A stretch of DNA of 64,000 bases from Vitreoscilla filiformis (GTDB taxonomy: Bacteria > Pseudomonadota > Gammaproteobacteria > Burkholderiales > Burkholderiaceae_C): the NCBI RefSeq assembly GCF_002222655.1, contig NZ_CP022423.1:744001-808000 (forward strand), written 5' to 3'. Below, in pieces: positions 8,591 through 19,900 of the stretch. Every line of letters begins with the position of its first letter. The stretch's first letter is position 1. The position numbers were made by a program, and so were the translations under genes. The notes beneath the pieces were generated by a model. That model saw only the letters and a list, made by a program, of their open reading frames with translations. It was not told the origin of the DNA and did no database searches.

Positions 8591-9490
8591 TCAGCGCAGG
8601 CGTTTGATGAGGCTGGAGGTGTCCCAGCGTCCGCCGCCCAGGGTTTGCACGTCGGCGTAAAACTGATCCACCAGAGCGGTGACCGGCAAGCGAGCGCCGT
8701 TGCGTCGGGCTTCTTGCAGCACCAGGCCCAGGTCTTTGCGCATCCAGTCCACGGCAAAACCGAAGTCGAAGCGGTCATCGACCATGGTGTGGCCTCGGTT
8801 GTCGAGTTGCCAGCTTTGCGCGGCGCCTTGGCCGATGACGTCGAGCACTTGGTGCATGTCCAGCCCCGCCCGCTCGCCGAACGCAATCGCTTCGGACAGG
8901 CCCTGCACCAGACCAGCGATGCAAATCTGATTCACCATCTTGGCCAGTTGCCCGGCCCCGCTGGCGCCCACATGGGTGACTGCGCGAGCAAACGCCAAGG
9001 CCACGGGTTTCATGGCGTCGAAGGGTTCGGCGTTGCCACCGCACATCACCGTGAGCATGCCGTTGACGGCCCCCGCTTGCCCACCGGAAACAGGGGCATC
9101 GATGAAGTGCAAACCAAGGGCCTGCGCCTGGGCCGACAACTCACGCGCCACCTCAGCCGACGCCGTGGTGTGATCCACAAAAATCGCCCCGGGCGCCATG
9201 CCGGCGAACGCCCCCTGCGGCCCGAGGGTGACGGCGCGCAGATCGTCGTCGTTGCCGACACAGGCGAACACGATTTGGGCACCCTGCGCCGCTTCGCCAG
9301 GCGTGGCCGCACAGCGACCACCGAAGGCCGCCACCCAAGCCTGGGCCTTGGCCGCTGTGCGGTTGTAGACGCAGACCTCGTGCCCAGCCCGGTGCAGATG
9401 AGCAGCCATCGGGCCACCCATCACACCCAGCCCCAGGAAGGCCACACGGTGCGGTGTCACTGGGGCGTATGTGCGCGGGGGAATGTTCAT
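8591..9490 (-). CDS. NAD(P)-dependent 3-hydroxyisobutyrate dehydrogenase / tartronate semialdehyde reductase family
   Basis: 299-residue beta-hydroxyacid dehydrogenase. The N-terminal Rossmann fold carries VAFLGLGVMGGPMAAHL; the substrate-binding motif is FIDAPVSGGQAGA; the catalytic Lys lies in GAGQLAKMVNQI. These enzymes reduce or oxidise small 3-hydroxy acids (3-hydroxyisobutyrate, tartronate semialdehyde); the exact substrate cannot be told from sequence. The ATG at 9490 is chosen; an upstream frame extension of 6 codons is dropped. The neighbours (dolP, pilU) do not indicate a pathway. Confidence 0.85.
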   Translation of the reverse strand: MNIPPRTYAPVTPHRVAFLGLGVMGGPMAAHLHRAGHEVCVYNRTAAKAQAWVAAFGGRCAATPGEAAQGAQIVFACVGNDDDLRAVTLGPQGAFAGMAPGAIFVDHTTASAEVARELSAQAQALGLHFIDAPVSGGQAGAVNGMLTVMCGGNAEPFDAMKPVALAFARAVTHVGASGAGQLAKMVNQICIAGLVQGLSEAIAFGERAGLDMHQVLDVIGQGAAQSWQLDNRGHTMVDDRFDFGFAVDWMRKDLGLVLQEARRNGARLPVTALVDQFYADVQTLGGGRWDTSSLIKRLR

Positions 9491-9504
9491 GACGATGCCC
9501 GATC

Positions 9505-10641
9505 TCAAACGATTTTCAGGTGTTCCGTGCCCGAATTCAGGTCACTGCTGCGGTTGCGTTTGCCATTGAGCTTGAGCTGCAAGCGCAGATCGTTGACCGA
9601 GTCGGCGTTGCGCAAAGCTTCTTCGTAGCTGATGTTGTGGTTTTCGTACAGGTCGAACAGCGCTTGGTCGAAGGTTTGCATGCCTACCTCACGCGAGCGC
9701 TTCATCAAATCCTTGAGATCGCCGATTTGCCCCCGGAAAATCAAGTCCGACGCCAGCGGGGTGTTGAGCAAAATTTCGATCGCGGCCATCCGCCCCCGAC
9801 CATCTTCGCGTGGCACCAGGCGCTGTGAAATCAGGGCCTTCATGTTGAGCGACAAATCCATCAGCAACTGCTCGCGCCGTTCTTCGGAGAAGAAGTTGAT
9901 GATGCGATCCAGCGCTTGGTTGGCGCTGTTGGCGTGCAGCGTGGCCATGCACAAGTGGCCGGTTTCGGCAAAACCCACCGCCATTTCCATGGTTTCGCGG
10001 TCGCGGATTTCGCCCATCAGCACCACGTTGGGGGCTTGGCGCAGGGCATTCTTCAGCGCGGCTTCCCAGTTGGCTGTGTCAATGCCCACTTCGCGCTGCG
10101 AGACGATCGAATTCTTGTGCGGATGCACAAATTCAATCGGATCTTCGATCGTAAAAATGTGGTCGCAAGCGTGCTCGTTGCGCCAGTCCACCATGGCCGC
10201 CAAGGTGGTGGATTTGCCCGAACCCGTGCCGCCCACCAAGATGATCAAGCCGCGCTTGGTCATTGACACTTCTTTGATGATCGGCGGCAGTTTCATGTCC
10301 TCCAAGTTGGGCAACTTGGTCGGGATGACACGCAACACCATCGCCACTTGCCCTTGTTGCACAAAGGCGTTCACGCGAAAACGGCCAATGCCGCCCGGCG
10401 AAATGGCGAAGTTGCACTCCTTGGTGCTTTCGAACTCGCTGGCTTGCTTGTCGTTCATGATGGCGCGGGCCAGCATCATGGTGTGCGCCCCGGTCAGCGG
10501 CGTGGGGGACACCCGCGTAACCTTGCCGTCCAACTTCATGGCCGGCGGGAAGTCGGCGGTGATGAACAAGTCCGAGCCGCCTCGGCTGATCATCAGCCGC
10601 AGCAAATCATTGATGAATTTTGAAGCCTGGTCGCGTTCCAT
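9505..10641 (-). CDS. pilU: PilU, type IV pilus retraction ATPase paralogue
   Basis: 378-residue PilT/PilU-family hexameric ATPase that assists pilus retraction from the cytoplasmic side. Walker A GGTGSGKST and Walker B GEIRDRETM are present, with the Asp box IFTIEDPIEFVH and a His box in CMATLHANSANQAL. The PilU-type C-terminal extension ends in a charged tail (NGKRNRSSDLN). It lies 20 bases downstream of pilT, so the two form an operon. Length is normal. Confidence 0.93.
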   Translation of the reverse strand: MERDQASKFINDLLRLMISRGGSDLFITADFPPAMKLDGKVTRVSPTPLTGAHTMMLARAIMNDKQASEFESTKECNFAISPGGIGRFRVNAFVQQGQVAMVLRVIPTKLPNLEDMKLPPIIKEVSMTKRGLIILVGGTGSGKSTTLAAMVDWRNEHACDHIFTIEDPIEFVHPHKNSIVSQREVGIDTANWEAALKNALRQAPNVVLMGEIRDRETMEMAVGFAETGHLCMATLHANSANQALDRIINFFSEERREQLLMDLSLNMKALISQRLVPREDGRGRMAAIEILLNTPLASDLIFRGQIGDLKDLMKRSREVGMQTFDQALFDLYENHNISYEEALRNADSVNDLRLQLKLNGKRNRSSDLNSGTEHLKIV

Positions 10642-10661
10642 GCGTCATCCGTGGAAAGGGG

Positions 10662-11705
10662 TTAACCGGGGAAGTTTTCCGGGAATTTGGCTTTGGAGCG
10701 CGCTTCCTCGACGGAAATTTTGTTGCGCCGCACCAAGTCGGCCAGCGCTTGATCCAGGGTCTGCATGCCCAGGCTTTGGCCGGTTTGGATGGCCGAATAC
10801 ATCTGGGCGATCTTGCCCTCGCGGATCAGGTTGCGCAGGGCGGGCGTGCCCACCATGATTTCGTGCGCGGCGGCACGGCCATTGCCGTCCTTGGTTTTGC
10901 ACAGCGTCTGGGAAATGATGGCCACCAGCGATTCGGAGAGCATCGAGCGCACCATCGCTTTTTCTTCGGCGGGGAACACGTCCACGATCCGGTCAATGGT
11001 TTTGGCGGCGCTGGAGGTGTGCAGTGTGCCGAACACCAAGTGGCCGGTTTCGGCGCCGGTCAGGGCCAGGCGGATGGTTTCCAAGTCCCGCATTTCCCCC
11101 ACCAGAATCGCATCCGGGTCTTCGCGCAGGGCGGATTTGAGCGCGTTGGCGAAGCTGTGCGTGTGGGGCCCGACTTCGCGCTGATTCACCAGGCACTTTT
11201 TGGGCTCATGCACAAACTCGATCGGGTCTTCGAGGGTGAGGATGTGACCATACTCGTTGGTGTTCAGATAGTCGAGGATGGCCGCCATCGTGGTCGATTT
11301 GCCGGAGCCCGTCGGCCCCGTGACCAGCACCACGCCGCGTGGCGACAGAGCGATTTTGGAGAAAATCGGCGGCGAGTTGAGCTGTTCGAGCGACAGGATC
11401 TTGGACGGGATTGTCCGCAACACCGCTGCGGCACCGCGCTGCTGGTGGAATGCGTTGACCCGAAAGCGCGCCAGCCCTTGGATTTCGAAACTGAAGTCAC
11501 ACTCCAGGTTTTCTTCGTACTCCTTGCGCTGGGTGTCGTTCATGATGTCGTAGATCAGCGCATGCACCTGCTTGTGATCCAGGGGCTCGACGTTGATGCG
11601 CCGCACGTCTCCGTGGACGCGAATCAGCGGCGGCAAGCCAGCGGAGAGGTGCAAGTCGGAGGCTTTGTTCTTGACAGAAAAAGCAAGCAGTTGCGTGATG
11701 TCCAT
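10662..11705 (-). CDS. pilT: PilT, type IV pilus twitching motility retraction ATPase
   Basis: 347-residue retraction ATPase. It starts MDITQLLAFSVKNKASDLHL, classic for PilT. Walker A is GPTGSGKST, Walker B GEMRDLETIRLAL, and the retraction motif is ALRNLIREGKIAQMY near the C-terminus. The ATG at 11705 is the right start; the open frame continues to 12323 antisense to the YggS gene and is spurious there. It is divergent from the YggS gene with a 54-base gap, an arrangement common in beta- and gammaproteobacteria. Confidence 0.95.
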   Translation of the reverse strand: MDITQLLAFSVKNKASDLHLSAGLPPLIRVHGDVRRINVEPLDHKQVHALIYDIMNDTQRKEYEENLECDFSFEIQGLARFRVNAFHQQRGAAAVLRTIPSKILSLEQLNSPPIFSKIALSPRGVVLVTGPTGSGKSTTMAAILDYLNTNEYGHILTLEDPIEFVHEPKKCLVNQREVGPHTHSFANALKSALREDPDAILVGEMRDLETIRLALTGAETGHLVFGTLHTSSAAKTIDRIVDVFPAEEKAMVRSMLSESLVAIISQTLCKTKDGNGRAAAHEIMVGTPALRNLIREGKIAQMYSAIQTGQSLGMQTLDQALADLVRRNKISVEEARSKAKFPENFPG

Positions 11706-11759
11706 GAATGCGTTCCAACACAGTGGCGCCAGCGGGCGCTGGCTTATGCTCGGGAAATC

Positions 11760-12473
11760 ATGTTGAGTATCGCTGAGAACCTTGAGGCCGTGCGCCAGCG
11801 CCTGGCGCGTGCGGCGACCTGTGCTGGGCGTGCCCCGCAAGCGGTTGGCTTGCTGGCGGTGAGCAAAACTTGTTCGGCTGAGGCTGTGCGGGCGGCGTAT
11901 GCCGCAGGGCAGCGGGCTTTTGGTGAAAACTACGTTCAAGAAGCGTTGGACAAAATCCACGCTTTGGCCGATGTGCGCTCCGAATTGGCGTGGCACCTCA
12001 TTGGCCCGCTGCAAAGCAACAAGACCCGTGTCGTGGCCGAAGCGTTCGACTGGGTTCACAGCGTCGATCGGCTCAAGATTGCTCAGCGTCTGAGTGAGCA
12101 GCGGCCCGTGTGGTTGCCGCCGCTCCAGGTGTGTTTGCAAGTCAACGTCAGTGGTGAGTTGAGCAAAAGCGGCGTGCCGCTTCATGAAGTGGCCGCGTTG
12201 GCACAAGCGGTGGCCGTGCTGCCGCGTTTGCAACTGCGTGGGCTGATGGCCATTCCGGAACCTGCGGATTCTGAGGCCGCGCAGCGCGAGCCCCACCGGC
12301 GGCTCCATGCGTGTCTGATGCAACTTCAGGCCCAGGGTCTGGCGCTCGATACCCTGTCGATGGGCATGAGTGCCGACTTGGAAGCCGCCGTGTTGGAGGG
12401 CGCGACCTGGGTGCGCGTGGGCACCGCTATTTTTGGGGCTCGGGCGCCGCGCTCAGGGCTTGCGCCCCAGTAG
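11760..12473 (+). CDS. YggS/PLPBP family pyridoxal-phosphate homeostasis protein
   Basis: 237-residue single-domain PLP-binding protein with an alanine-racemase-like barrel. The PLP Lys is K36 in GLLAVSKTCS. The family motifs FGENYVQEALDK, WHLIGPLQSNKTR, VNVSGELSKSG and the end motif LSMGMSADLEAAV ... VRVGTAIFG are all present. It buffers PLP and affects amino-acid balance; no enzyme activity is known. The start is the ATG at 11760. Its 3' end overlaps the convergent uraA gene by 21 bases. Confidence 0.93.
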   Translation: MLSIAENLEAVRQRLARAATCAGRAPQAVGLLAVSKTCSAEAVRAAYAAGQRAFGENYVQEALDKIHALADVRSELAWHLIGPLQSNKTRVVAEAFDWVHSVDRLKIAQRLSEQRPVWLPPLQVCLQVNVSGELSKSGVPLHEVAALAQAVAVLPRLQLRGLMAIPEPADSEAAQREPHRRLHACLMQLQAQGLALDTLSMGMSADLEAAVLEGATWVRVGTAIFGARAPRSGLAPQ

Positions 12474-13736
12474 GGCGTGCAGCAGCACGGCGCCGAACGT
12501 CGCGGTGCCGATGCCGCCCAGCGCGAAGCTGCCGAATTGCAGCGTGTAGTCCCCGGTGCCCAGGATCAGGGGGATGGCGGCCACCAGCAAATTGGCGTTT
12601 TCGCGGAAGTCCACGCGGTTGTCCACCCAGATTTTGGCGCCGGCCACGGCAATCAGGCCGAACACCACGATGGACACGCCCCCCATCACCGCCAGCGGGA
12701 TGGTCTGGATCAGCGCGCCGAACTTGGGCGAAAAGCCCAGCACGATGGCCACACCCGCTGCCACCACGAACATCGCACTCGAATAGATGCGCGTGGCGGC
12801 CATCACGCCGATGTTTTCCGCGTAGGTGGTGACGCCCGAGCCACCGATGGCGCCCGACACCATGGTGGCCACCCCGTCGCCGACAAACGCGCAGCCGATC
12901 TTGTCGTCCAAGTTGCGCCCGGTCATGGCGCTGACGGCCTTGATGTGGCCGAGGTTTTCCGCCACCAAAATCAGCGCCACGGGGGCGATGAGCAGCATGG
13001 CGTTGCCATCGAACACGGGGGCCGCAAAATTCGGCATACCCAGCCAGGGTGCGGCGGCCAGGGCACCGAGGTCGATGGGTTTGCCCAGGCCCAGCCCGTT
13101 GGTCAGCACCGCATAGAGGACGCTGGCCAGCAGCAGGCCGACCAAAATCAGCAGCCGTTGCACCATGCCCGATGTGCGCACGGCCACCCAGCCGACGCAC
13201 AGGAAGGTCAGGGCTTGCATCCACTTGTCAAAGTCCGTCGGGGCCATGTTTTTGATGGGAACGCTGGCCAAGTTCAAGCCGATCACCGCCACCACGGTGC
13301 CGGTCACGACGGGGGGCATGAGGCGCTCGATCCAGCGAGTGCCTGCAAACTTCACCAGCACACCGAACAAGGTGTAGAGCGCGCCGCAGGCCATGATGCC
13401 GCCCAAGGCCAGGCCGATGTGGGGGTTGGGGCCGCTCTGGCCCGCATAGCCGGTGGCAGCGATCACCACGCCGATGAAGGCGAAACTGGAGCCGAGGTAA
13501 CTGGGCACTTGGCCACCGACCAAGGCGAAGAAAATCAGCGTCCCCACGCCAGAGGTGAGGATGGCGACGTTGGGGTCAAACCCCATCAACAGCGGTGCCA
13601 AGACGGTGGCGCCGAACATGGCGATGACGTGCTGAAAGCCCAAGGCCACGGTTTGTGGCCAGGCCAGCCGTTCGTCGGGGGCGACGACGCGGCCCGGCTC
13701 GGCCGGGACTTCGCGCCAATGAGGGATGAAGCTCAT
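12453..13736 (-). CDS. uraA: Uracil/xanthine permease, nucleobase:cation symporter-2 family
   Basis: 427-residue inner-membrane transporter with about 14 membrane segments, likely importing uracil with protons. Family marks are FQHVIAMFGATVLAPLLMG near the N-terminus, the ENLGHIKAVSAMTG motif, GGSGVTTYAENIGVMAATR, and PLAVMGGVSIVVFGLIAVAG. The ATG at 13736 has AGGAG 7 bases upstream; an earlier in-frame ATG at 13757 lies before it and is not used. Substrate (uracil rather than xanthine) is inferred from the UraA-like pattern. Confidence 0.88.
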   Translation of the reverse strand: MSFIPHWREVPAEPGRVVAPDERLAWPQTVALGFQHVIAMFGATVLAPLLMGFDPNVAILTSGVGTLIFFALVGGQVPSYLGSSFAFIGVVIAATGYAGQSGPNPHIGLALGGIMACGALYTLFGVLVKFAGTRWIERLMPPVVTGTVVAVIGLNLASVPIKNMAPTDFDKWMQALTFLCVGWVAVRTSGMVQRLLILVGLLLASVLYAVLTNGLGLGKPIDLGALAAAPWLGMPNFAAPVFDGNAMLLIAPVALILVAENLGHIKAVSAMTGRNLDDKIGCAFVGDGVATMVSGAIGGSGVTTYAENIGVMAATRIYSSAMFVVAAGVAIVLGFSPKFGALIQTIPLAVMGGVSIVVFGLIAVAGAKIWVDNRVDFRENANLLVAAIPLILGTGDYTLQFGSFALGGIGTATFGAVLLHALLGRKP

Positions 13737-13885
13737 GACAGACTCCTGCAAAGGCACCGGGTTGGTGCGGGCGGCAGTGTAGGTTCGGTGTGCCCCACAC
13801 TTGAGGCCGCGTGAGCCGGAAGCCTTGGCTTGCTTGGTCTGGATGAGAATCGGAAAATGGGGCGGGACTTTGGTGCCTGTTATGT

Positions 13886-13913
13886 CAGACGTGGTTTGTA
13901 AATCAAATGTCTG
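13886..13913. promoter_or_regulatory. Nested inverted repeat upstream of giant secretion substrate
   Basis: In the 262-base gap between uraA and the 13999 gene, cagac pairs with gtctg and, inside them, tttg pairs with caaa around taaat. It lies about 85-115 bases before the start codon and could be an operator or a leader RNA stem. The rest of the gap shows no clear -35/-10 pair. The ribosome site for the gene is gaaagg 5 bases before ATG 13999. Confidence 0.25.
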
Positions 13914-13998
13914 ATTTTGTGAGAAATGTTTCTAAGGTTTGGCGAATCCACCCGATGCGGTCATTTGCCATTAAGTTCAGCAAAAGATCGAAAGGTTC

Positions 13999-16900
13999 AT
14001 GATGTCCATCGCGGGTTGGAAAGTTGCCCAGGCTGAGCTGGCACAAGCGTCCTCCGACACCATCCTCGGCTCGACCGCCACGACGGCGAGTGTGAGTGTG
14101 ACGGGGTCGGCTTCCAGTGCGGTCAATACAGCAGGTGATCAGGATTGGTGGAAGGTGACGCTGTCGGCGGGCACGACGTACACGTTCAAGCTGAACGCGG
14201 GCACGGGTTCGACGTTGGATGCCTACCTGCGGTTGCTCAACAGCAGCGGCACCCAAGTGGGGGTGAACAACGACGCGGCTACGGGCACCAAGAACGCACA
14301 GATCACGGTCAAAGCCACAGTTAGTGGCACGTATTACCTGTCGGCGCAGGGTTACAACAGCACCACGGGAGCTTACGCGCTGTCGGTGGCGGCGACGGAC
14401 ACGGTGCTGGGAACGAAGGCGACGACCGCCAGCGTGGCGGTGAACGGTTCAGCCAGCAGCACGGTGGATTTTGCGGGCGATCAAGACTGGTGGAAGGTGA
14501 CGCTGTCGGCGGGCACGACGTACACGTTCAAGCTGAACGCGGGCACGGGCTCGACGCTGGATGCCTACCTGCGGTTGCTCAACAGCAGCGGCACCCAAGT
14601 GGGGGTGAACAACGACGCGGCTACGGGCACCAAGAACGCACAGATCACGGTCAAAGCCACAGTTAGTGGCACGTATTACCTGTCGGCGCAGGGTTACAAC
14701 AGCACCACGGGAGCTTACGCGCTGTCGGTGGCGGCGACGGACACGGTGCTGGGAACGAAGGCGACGACCGCCAGCGTGGCGGTGAACGGTTCAGCCAGCA
14801 GCACGGTGGATTTTGCGGGCGATCAAGACTGGTGGAAGGTGACGCTGTCGGCGGGCACGACGTACACGTTCAAGCTGAACGCGGGCACGGGCTCGACGTT
14901 GGATGCCTACCTGCGGTTGCTCAACAGCAGCGGCACCCAGATGCTGTCGAACAACGACGCAGCCACGGGCACCAAAAACGCGCAGATCACATTCACGGCG
15001 ACGACCAGCGGCACCTATTACCTGTCCGCACAAGGCAACGGCACATCGACGGGGGCTTATGCGCTGTCGGTGGTGGCCACAGACACGGTGCTGGGCACGA
15101 CGGCGACGACATCAAGCGCGGTCATCAATGGCACGGCCAGCAGCACGGTGGATTTTGCGGGCGATCAAGACTGGTGGAAGGTCACCCTCTCGGCGGGGAC
15201 GACGTACACATTCAAGCTGAACGCGGGCACGGGTTCGACGTTGGATGCCTACCTGCGGTTGCTCAACAGCAGCGGTACCCAGGTGGGAGCGAACAACGAC
15301 GCGGCCACGGGTGATAAGAACGCGCAGATCACGGTCACGGCGACGACCAGCGGCACCTATTACCTGTCCGCACAAGGCAACGGCACATCGACGGGGGCTT
15401 ATGCGCTGTCGGTGGTGGCCACAGACACGGTGCTGGGCACGACGGCGACGACATCAAGCGCGGTCATCAATGGCACGGCCAGCAGCACGGTGGATTTTGC
15501 GGGCGATCAAGACTGGTGGAAGGTCACCCTCTCGGCGGGGACGACGTACACATTCAAGCTGAACGCGGGCACGGGTTCGACGTTGGATGCCTACCTGCGG
15601 TTGCTCAACAGCAGCGGTACCCAGGTGGGAGCGAACAACGACGCGGCCACGGGTGATAAGAACGCGCAGATCACGGTCACGGCGACGACCAGCGGCACCT
15701 ATTACCTGTCGGCGCAAGGCAACGGCACATCGACAGGGGCTTACGCGCTGTCGGTGGTGGCCACAGACACGGTGCTGGGCACGACGGCGACGACATCAAG
15801 CGCGGTCATCAATGGCACGGCCAGCAGCACGGTGGATTTTGCGGGCGATCAAGACTGGTGGAAGGTCACCCTCTCGGCGGGGACGACGTACACATTCAAG
15901 CTGAACGCGGGCACGGGTTCGACGTTGGATGCCTACCTGCGGTTGCTCAACAGCAGCGGTACCCAGGTGGGAGCGAACAACGACGCGGCCACGGGTGATA
16001 AGAACGCGCAGATCACGGTCACGGCGACGACCAGCGGCACCTATTACCTGTCCGCACAAGGCAACGGCACATCGACGGGGGCTTACGCGCTGTCGGTGGT
16101 GGCCACAGACACGGTGCTGGGCACGACGGCGACGACATCAAGCGCGGTCATCAATGGCACGGCCAGCAGCACGGTGGATTTTGCGGGCGATCAAGACTGG
16201 TGGAAGGTCACCCTCTCGGCGGGGACGACGTACACATTCAAGCTGAACGCGGGCACGGGTTCGACGTTGGATGCCTACCTGCGGTTGCTCAACAGCAGCG
16301 GTACCCAGGTGGGAGCGAACAACGACGCGGCCACGGGTGATAAGAACGCGCAGATCACGGTCACGGCGACGACCAGCGGCACCTATTACCTGTCCGCACA
16401 AGGCAACGGCACATCGACGGGGGCTTACGCGCTGTCGGTGGTGGCCACAGACACGGTGCTGGGCACGACGGCGACGACATCAAGCGCGGTCATCAATGGC
16501 ACGGCCAGCAGCACGGTGGATTTTGCGGGCGATCAAGACTGGTGGAAGGTCACCCTCTCGGCGGGGACGACGTACACATTCAAGCTGAACGCGGGCACGG
16601 GTTCGACGTTGGATGCCTACCTGCGGTTGCTCAACAGCAGCGGTACCCAGGTGGGAGCGAACAACGACGCGGCCACGGGTGACAAGAACGCGCAGATCAC
16701 GGTCACGGCGACGACCAGCGGCACCTATTACCTGTCCGCACAAGGCAACGGCACATCGACGGGGGCTTATGCGCTGTCGGTGGTGGCCACAGACACGGTG
16801 CTGGGCACGACGGCGACGACATCAAGCGCGGTCATCAATGGCACGGCCAGCAGCACGGTGGATTTTGCGGGCGATCAAGACTGGTGGAAGGTGACGCTGT

Positions 16901-19900
16901 CGGCGGGCACGACGTACACGTTCAAGCTGAACGCGGGCACGGGTTCGACGTTGGATGCCTACCTGCGGTTGCTCAACAGCAGCGGCACCCAGGTGGCCAG
17001 CAACGACAACGCCACCAGCGGCACATCCAGCGCGCAGATCACCGTCACGGCCACTGCGAACGGAACGTACTACCTTGCAGCCCAAGGCAGCGGCGGCACA
17101 ACCGGCGCCTACGTGCTTGACGTGCTGGCCACAGACACCATCCTAGGCTCCACTGCCACAACCGCCAGCGTTGCGGTGAACGGTTCATCCGGCAGCACGG
17201 TGGATTTTGCGGGCGATCAAGACTGGTGGAAGGTCACCCTCTCAGCGGGGACGACGTACACATTCAAGCTGAACGCGGGCACAGGTTCGGTGCTGGATGC
17301 GTACCTGCGGGTGCTCAACAGCAGCGGCACCCAGGTGGCCAGCAACGACAACGCCACCAGTGGCACATCCAGCGCACAGATCACTTTCACGGCCACGGCC
17401 AACGGAACGTACTACCTTGCAGCCCAAGGCAGCGGCAGCACAACCGGCGCCTACGTGCTCGACGTGCTGGCCACCGACACCATCCTGGGCTCTACCGCCA
17501 CGACCGCCAGCGTGGGCATCAACGACTCGGCCAACAGCACCGTGGACTATGCAGGTGAGCAGGACTGGTGGAAGGTGACTCTCTCGGCCGGTACCACCTA
17601 CACCTTCGACCTGAAAGCCCGCAGCGGATCGCTGTTGGATGCGTACTTGCGCTTGTTGGACAGCAACGGTGTGCAACTGAAGGTCAATGACGCCGCGTCC
17701 GATGGCGCCCTGGATGCCCAAATCACCTTCACCGCGACCCGCAACGGCACTTACCACCTGTCCGCCCAAGGGGCTAGCGGGACGAGTGGCGCTTACGTGC
17801 TGTCTGTGCAGGCCCTCGATGCGGTCAAAGGCTCCACCGCCACCACCGACAGCGTGACCCTCAACGCCACCGCCGTCGAAAGCACCGTGGACTTTGCAGG
17901 GGATCAGGACTGGTGGAAAGTCACCCTCACAGCAGGCACGACGTACACGTTTAAGCTCGGTGCCGGGACGGATTCGACGCTGGATGCGTACCTGCGGGTG
18001 CTCAGCAGCACGGGGGCGTTGCTCAGCGTCAACAATGACGCCTCCTCTTCGACAACGGATGCCGAGATCACGTTCACGGCGGGCAGCAGCGGCACGTATT
18101 ACCTCTCGGCCCAGGGCAATGGCACCTCCACGGGGGCTTACACCCTGTTCGCCACCACCGACACCATCGTGGCTTCGTCCTCGACCGCATCGATCCAAGC
18201 GGTCAACGCCTCCGCCAGCGACAGCGCCATCGACTTCAGGGGCGACCAAGACTGGTGGAAAGTCTCCCTGGTGGCCGGAACCACCTATGTGTTCGAACTG
18301 AAGGCCTCGGCGGGCTCGTCTCTGGACGCTTTCCTGCGCCTCATCGATGACAGCGGCAGCCAAGTCGGCGCCCGAGACGGTGGGTTCAGCTCCGGGACGG
18401 ACGCCAAAATCACCTACACCGCGACCACCAGTGGCACCTACTACCTGTCGGCGCAGGGGGCTGATGGCACCACGGGGGACTACACCGTGTTCGCCACCAC
18501 CGACTTGATCGCAGGATCGACGGAAACCACGTCCACGGTGGGACTCGATGGCACGGCCAGCACCGACGTCATCGACTATGCCGGCGACCAAGACTGGTGG
18601 ACCGCCACCCTGACCGCCGGCACCACCTATGTGTTCTACCTGTCCGCATCGACGGACTCGTCCTTGGATGCCTACCTGCGGTTGCTTGATGGCAACGGGG
18701 CGGTGCTGGAAACCAACAACAACCAGTCATCGGACACGGCCAATGCCCGCGTTGTCTACGAGGCCACGCAGAGCGGCACCTACTACCTGTCGGCACAGGG
18801 GGTCAGTGGATCGCTCGGGGCCTACGACGTGTTCACCATCGTCGATGCCGTGCCTGGCTCCACCGCCACCACCTCGGAACTCAGCACAGCGCCGGGGGCA
18901 GCCAGCTCGGGCACCATCGATTACGGCACCGACCAAGACTGGTGGAAAATCACCCTGGTGGCCGGGCGCACCTACACCTTCCGCTTGGGGGCCGATGTGG
19001 ACTCTCCGCTCGACGCCTACTTGCGCCTGGTCGACCAAGACGGCACCCAATTGGCTGCGGGCAATGACAGCACCAATGGATCGGTGGCCTCCAAGGATGC
19101 GCGTGTGACCTACACCGCGACCTACAGCGGCACTTACTATGTTTCAGCGCAGGGCTACAGCGGGTCGGAGGGGAACTATGTGATGTCGGTGGGTTCGGAC
19201 GCCATCGACGGTTCGGTCAACACCACGGCATCCCTGACGGTCAACGGAGCGGCTGGCTCCAGCGACATTGACGAGTCAGCCGACCAAGATTGGTGGCGCA
19301 TTCGCCTGTCGGCGGGCTCGTCCTACACCTTCCGGCTCACAGCCCCCTCGGGCTCCAGTTTGGATCCGTACCTGCGTTTGCTCAACAGCACGGGTGTGGA
19401 GTTGGTGGTCAACGATGACAGCGGATCGTCCACACAAGATTCGCTCATCTCGTTCACGGCCACGGCCACTGGGGTGTACTACCTGTCTGCCCAGGGGGCT
19501 GGCACCACGTTTGGCAGCTACAACATCCAGGCGTTCGGGGATGCCATCGCCGGCTCCACCGACACCACCGCCGTGCTGACCATGAACACCACGGGCACCA
19601 GCACCATCGACACCGTGGGCGATCAAGACTGGTGGAAGGTGACCCTGACTGCCGGCACGGCCTACGAATTCCAACTGCAAGCGGCGGATGGTTCGTCCAT
19701 TGATGCCTACTTGCGCTTGCTGAACGCATCGGGCAACTTGGTGACGTTCAACGATGACAACGGTTCCTTGCGCGATTCGCTGTTGATCTACACCCCGACG
19801 ACGTCCGGCACCTACTACCTGTCGGCGCAGAGCCGGGACGTCACCGGGGATTACGTGATTTCGGCGATGGCTTCGGATGCGATTCCGGGCACGATCGAAT

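Noticed and set aside
14056..17133. Regular 342-base repeats as a CRISPR array
   Set aside because: Repeats are long, coding and without unique spacers; no cas genes are near.
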